33,772 nucleotides of DNA from Methylobacteriaceae bacterium (GTDB taxonomy: Bacteria > Pseudomonadota > Alphaproteobacteria > Rhizobiales > Beijerinckiaceae), in the NCBI GenBank assembly GCA_016793505.1, contig JAEULW010000133.1, positions 1-33,772 of the forward strand. The letters run 5' to 3'. The notes below the pieces were generated by a model. It was not told the origin of the DNA and made no database searches. It was given only the letters and a program-made list of their open reading frames with translations. Below, in pieces: positions 31,781-33,772 of the stretch. The position numbers and the translations under genes were made by a program. The first letter of the stretch is position 1. Every line of letters begins with the position of its first letter.

Positions 31781-32106
31781 ACGCACGACTCCAGAACGCA
31801 AGAACTGACTTGACGCGGCCCCGGCGGGGCCACCGCGAGACGAAGGGAGCATGCGGCAACAAAGTTTCGCGACCGTTACCCCCGGCGCGACGGCGCCGGG
31901 CGGCGGGGGAAGGGCGTCCCCGGCCTGCGAAAAAATCTTGCCGCCGACTCCGCCGCAACTTGTCACGGGGAATCAGAGTTTGTTAACCAGTGATCGTTAC
32001 CGTTCGAGTCGAGTGGTCCGGGCCTTGTCCCGGGGGGCAGGCCGCGCATCCGCGGGCCGGCGCAGCGTTTCGCGTCGGGTCGTCGTTGCAGGGATGGGGA
32101 TTCGAC
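31781..32106. promoter_or_regulatory. Divergent fliJ/ctrA regulatory region with four GANTC sites
   Basis: This 326-bp region has no gene. It holds four GANTC methylation sites: GACTC 31787-31791, GACTC 31946-31950, GAATC 31970-31974 and GAGTC 32006-32010, the last three within 65 bp. A CtrA half-site TTAACC lies at 31983-31988 and a CGTTACC near 31996, between two of the GANTC sites. In Caulobacter the ctrA P1 promoter is switched by CcrM methylation and ctrA P2 by CtrA itself; the same kind of control is inferred here. No full TTAA-N7-TTAA box was seen. Confidence 0.55.
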
Positions 32107-32808
32107 ATGCGCGTACTTCTGATCGAAGACGACAGCGCGACGGCTCAGAGCATCGAGCTGATGCTGAAATCCGAGAATTTCAATGTCTACACGACAGACC
32201 TCGGCGAAGAAGGCATCGATCTCGGCAAACTCTACGATTACGACATCATTCTTCTCGACCTGAACCTGCCGGACATGTCCGGATACGAAGTGCTCCGCAC
32301 TCTGCGGGTGGCCAAGGTCAAGACCCCCATCCTGATTCTCTCCGGCCTCGCGGGCATCGAGGACAAGGTCAAAGGTCTCGGCTTCGGCGCCGACGACTAT
32401 CTCACCAAGCCCTTCCACAAGGATGAACTGGTCGCCCGCATCCATGCGATCGTGCGGCGCTCGAAGGGACACGCCCAATCGGTCATCGCCACCGGCGATC
32501 TGGTCGTCAATCTCGACCAGAAGACGGTCGAGGTCGGCGGCGTGCGCGTGCATCTGACGGGCAAGGAATACCAGATGCTCGAGCTGCTCTCCCTGCGCAA
32601 GGGGACGACGCTCACCAAGGAGATGTTCCTCAATCATCTCTACGGCGGCATGGACGAGCCGGAGCTGAAGATCATCGACGTGTTCATCTGCAAGCTGCGC
32701 AAGAAGCTCGCCAACGCCTCGCAGGGACAGAACTACATCGAGACAGTGTGGGGCCGCGGCTATGTGCTGCGCGAGCCCAACGAGGCGGACGAACGCGTTC
32801 CGGCCTGA
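32107..32808 (+). CDS. ctrA: Cell-cycle response regulator CtrA
   Basis: A 233-residue OmpR-type response regulator. The receiver has acidic residues D8-D9, the phospho-acceptor Asp51 ([13 protein letters not shown]) and Lys in [10 protein letters not shown]; the C-terminal winged helix includes [27 protein letters not shown] and [31 protein letters not shown] is the near-invariant CtrA N-terminus. CtrA controls the cell cycle, flagella and other polar functions in alphaproteobacteria, by binding TTAA-type boxes. The start is ATG 32107. The protein ends in ERVPA, without the two terminal alanines that mark Caulobacter CtrA for ClpXP. Confidence 0.96.
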   Translation: MRVLLIEDDSATAQSIELMLKSENFNVYTTDLGEEGIDLGKLYDYDIILLDLNLPDMSGYEVLRTLRVAKVKTPILILSGLAGIEDKVKGLGFGADDYLTKPFHKDELVARIHAIVRRSKGHAQSVIATGDLVVNLDQKTVEVGGVRVHLTGKEYQMLELLSLRKGTTLTKEMFLNHLYGGMDEPELKIIDVFICKLRKKLANASQGQNYIETVWGRGYVLREPNEADERVPA

Positions 32809-32833
32809 TCCATTCCCGACCTCGTCTTTCGTG

Positions 32834-32866
32834 ACGCGCGCCCGCCCGGCGCGCGTTTTCGTTTTC
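32834..32866 (+). terminator. Rho-independent terminator after ctrA
   Basis: ACGCGCGC (32834-32841) pairs with GCGCGCGT (32849-32856) around a seven-base loop and is followed by TTTTCGTTTT. It begins 26 bases after the ctrA stop at 32808. Confidence 0.75.
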
Positions 32867-32941
32867 GCGCCGCCGGCGCCGCCGCCTGGAACCCGCGCGG
32901 GCCACCGACGAAGGTTGCATCGCGGCCACGGACCCTGTTGA

Positions 32942-32969
32942 CTGGCGCCGGCGCGACCGGGCGCGCCAG
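32942..32969. repeat. Hairpin just before the RidA-family start codon
   Basis: CTGGCGC (32942-32948) and GCGCCAG (32963-32969) are perfect inverted copies with a 14-base loop, ending nine bases before the ATG and touching the GGGGA ribosome-binding site. It could affect translation or serve as an operator; chance is not excluded in such GC-rich DNA. Confidence 0.3.
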
Positions 32970-32978
32970 CGGGGACCG

Positions 32979-33368
32979 ATGACGGCGAAGCGCCTCAACA
33001 TCCAGTCAGGATCGCCTTACGAAGCCGTTTTCGGTTATTGCCGCGCGGTGCGCTTCGGCGATCAGGTGCATGTCGCCGGCACCTGCGCGCCGGCCGGCAA
33101 CGAGCAGGCCGGAACCTACGAGCAGGCCAGGGCGGCGCTGGCGGTGATCGGCGAAGCTCTCGGCAAAGCCGGCTGCGGCTTCGAGGACGTCGTGCGCACC
33201 GTCGTCTACGTCAAGGACATCGCCGAGGCCGACGAGGTTGCGCGGGCCCATTCGGAGACCTTCGCCGCCATCCGACCTGCCTCGACCATGGTTCAGGTGA
33301 CCGCGATGCTGCGGCCTTGGCACCGCGTCGAGATCGAGGCCTACGCCATCGTCGGCGCGCGGTTCTGA
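32979..33368 (+). CDS. RidA/YjgF-family protein
   Basis: A 129-residue protein of normal RidA length. The family pattern is visible: VHVAGTCAP, then FEDVVRTVVYVKDIAEADEV and VEIEAYAIV at the end. RidA proteins deaminate reactive enamines or imines, using an Arg in the PARS motif (E. coli R105); the aligned position here is Ser102 in RPASTMV, so the classic deaminase activity is doubtful and the protein may belong to another Rid subgroup. The start is ATG 32979. It is followed after 42 bp by a dipeptide-type binding protein, so it may help use the imported compound. Confidence 0.85.
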   Translation: MTAKRLNIQSGSPYEAVFGYCRAVRFGDQVHVAGTCAPAGNEQAGTYEQARAALAVIGEALGKAGCGFEDVVRTVVYVKDIAEADEVARAHSETFAAIRPASTMVQVTAMLRPWHRVEIEAYAIVGARF

Positions 33369-33410
33369 AGCAAATCGACAACAATGATCACCAATCGCAG
33401 GGAGAGCATC

Positions 33411-33772
33411 ATGAAACACGTTGCCATGGCCGGCCTCACCGCGCTGGCGCTGACGCTGGCCGCGCCGGCCTTCGCGCAGAAGACGCTGACCATCGGCATG
33501 GCCGCGCCCGATATCGGCCAGGTCGATCCGCACAAGGCCGTCACGACGCAGGACAAGCCGATGACGGGCTGGGTGTTCAACGGCCTCGTGCGCTTCAAGC
33601 CGGGCTCTGCCGATCTCGGTGGCCTCGAGCCCGATCTCGCCGAGAGCTGGGAGAAGAACGCCGACGGCACCGTGTGGACGTTCAAGCTGCGCAAGGGCGT
33701 CAAGTTCCATCGCGACTATGGCGAGATGACCTCCGAGGACGTGGTGTTCTCGATCAGGCGCGCCGCCGATCC
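33411..33772 (+). CDS. ABC transporter substrate-binding protein, family 5 (3' end outside window)
   Basis: The first 120 codons of a peptide/nickel-type binding protein (SBP_bac_5). A Sec signal peptide (MKHVAMAGLTALALTLAAPA, cleavage after AFAQ) is followed by the family opening TLTIGMAAPDIGQVDPHKA, then GLEPDLAESWEKNADGTVWT and LRKGVKFH. GGGAGAG lies seven bases before the ATG at 33411. The family binds peptides, opines, glutathione or other oligomeric solutes in the periplasm. The rest of the transporter lies outside the window. Confidence 0.92.
   Translation, partial: MKHVAMAGLTALALTLAAPAFAQKTLTIGMAAPDIGQVDPHKAVTTQDKPMTGWVFNGLVRFKPGSADLGGLEPDLAESWEKNADGTVWTFKLRKGVKFHRDYGEMTSEDVVFSIRRAAD

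Noticed and set aside
1-33772. CRISPR arrays, insertion sequences, prophage or toxin-antitoxin genes
   Set aside because: No regularly spaced repeats, transposase motifs or terminal repeats were found; the only substantial repeat is the palindromic element at 23490-23583.

Overview
The window is GC-rich chromosomal DNA, almost certainly from an alphaproteobacterium of the Hyphomicrobiales (Rhizobiales) type. The basis is a full-length CtrA cell-cycle regulator with the receiver Asp at residue 51, fliJ divergent from ctrA, several GANTC (CcrM-type) sites in the ctrA upstream region, an abundance of TRAP and ABC solute transporters, and a palindromic repeat of the kind scattered in rhizobial genomes. 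No phage, transposase or CRISPR array is visible.

Layout. (1) 2-1033: 3' part of a SAF-domain oxidoreductase-like gene. (2) 1089-5342, plus strand: dctQ-dctM-dctP TRAP operon with a cyclase-family hydrolase and a GntR/FCD regulator. (3) 5350-12048, minus strand: a seven-gene operon read from right to left (amidohydrolase, 3-hydroxyisobutyrate-dehydrogenase-like enzyme, TRAP P-Q-M, class III CoA-transferase, crotonase-fold enzyme). (4) 12141-14376, minus: acyl-CoA dehydrogenase and a double-domain SnoaL-like protein. (5) 14484-19308, plus: sugar-type ABC importer (ATPase, binding protein, two permeases) ending in a single-domain SnoaL-like protein. (6) 19638-20468: TIM-barrel 'PEP hydrolase-family' protein, then a decayed acyl-CoA dehydrogenase copy. 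(7) 21181-27585: two-subunit ThDP decarboxylase (minus), divergent from a TAXI-type TRAP system (plus) and an IlvD/Edd dehydratase. (8) From the tRNA-Glu(CUC) at 27588-27663 onward the content becomes more housekeeping: an LPG-synthase-like membrane protein, GNAT, an exported caspase-like protein, fliJ, ctrA, a RidA-family protein and the start of a dipeptide-type binding protein.

How it may work together. The left 27 kb is a catabolic and transport block. The main regulatory observation is that two nearly identical palindromes (15 of 16 bases: GTATTCTGCATACAGT at 1054-1069 and GTATGCTGCATACAGT at 12103-12118) lie in the promoter regions of the operon that encodes the GntR regulator and of the seven-gene operon. 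A related palindrome lies between the SnoaL/acyl-CoA dehydrogenase pair and the ABC operon. This suggests one GntR regulon covering two TRAP importers, CoA activation, dehydrogenation, a crotonase step, a beta-hydroxyacid dehydrogenase and lactone or amide hydrolysis of an imported organic acid. The substrate cannot be read from the sequence. Three enzyme genes depart from textbook versions: the crotonase lacks both catalytic Glu, the acyl-CoA dehydrogenase carries its base at the isovaleryl-type position, and the amidohydrolase has no ATG, GTG, TTG or CTG start.
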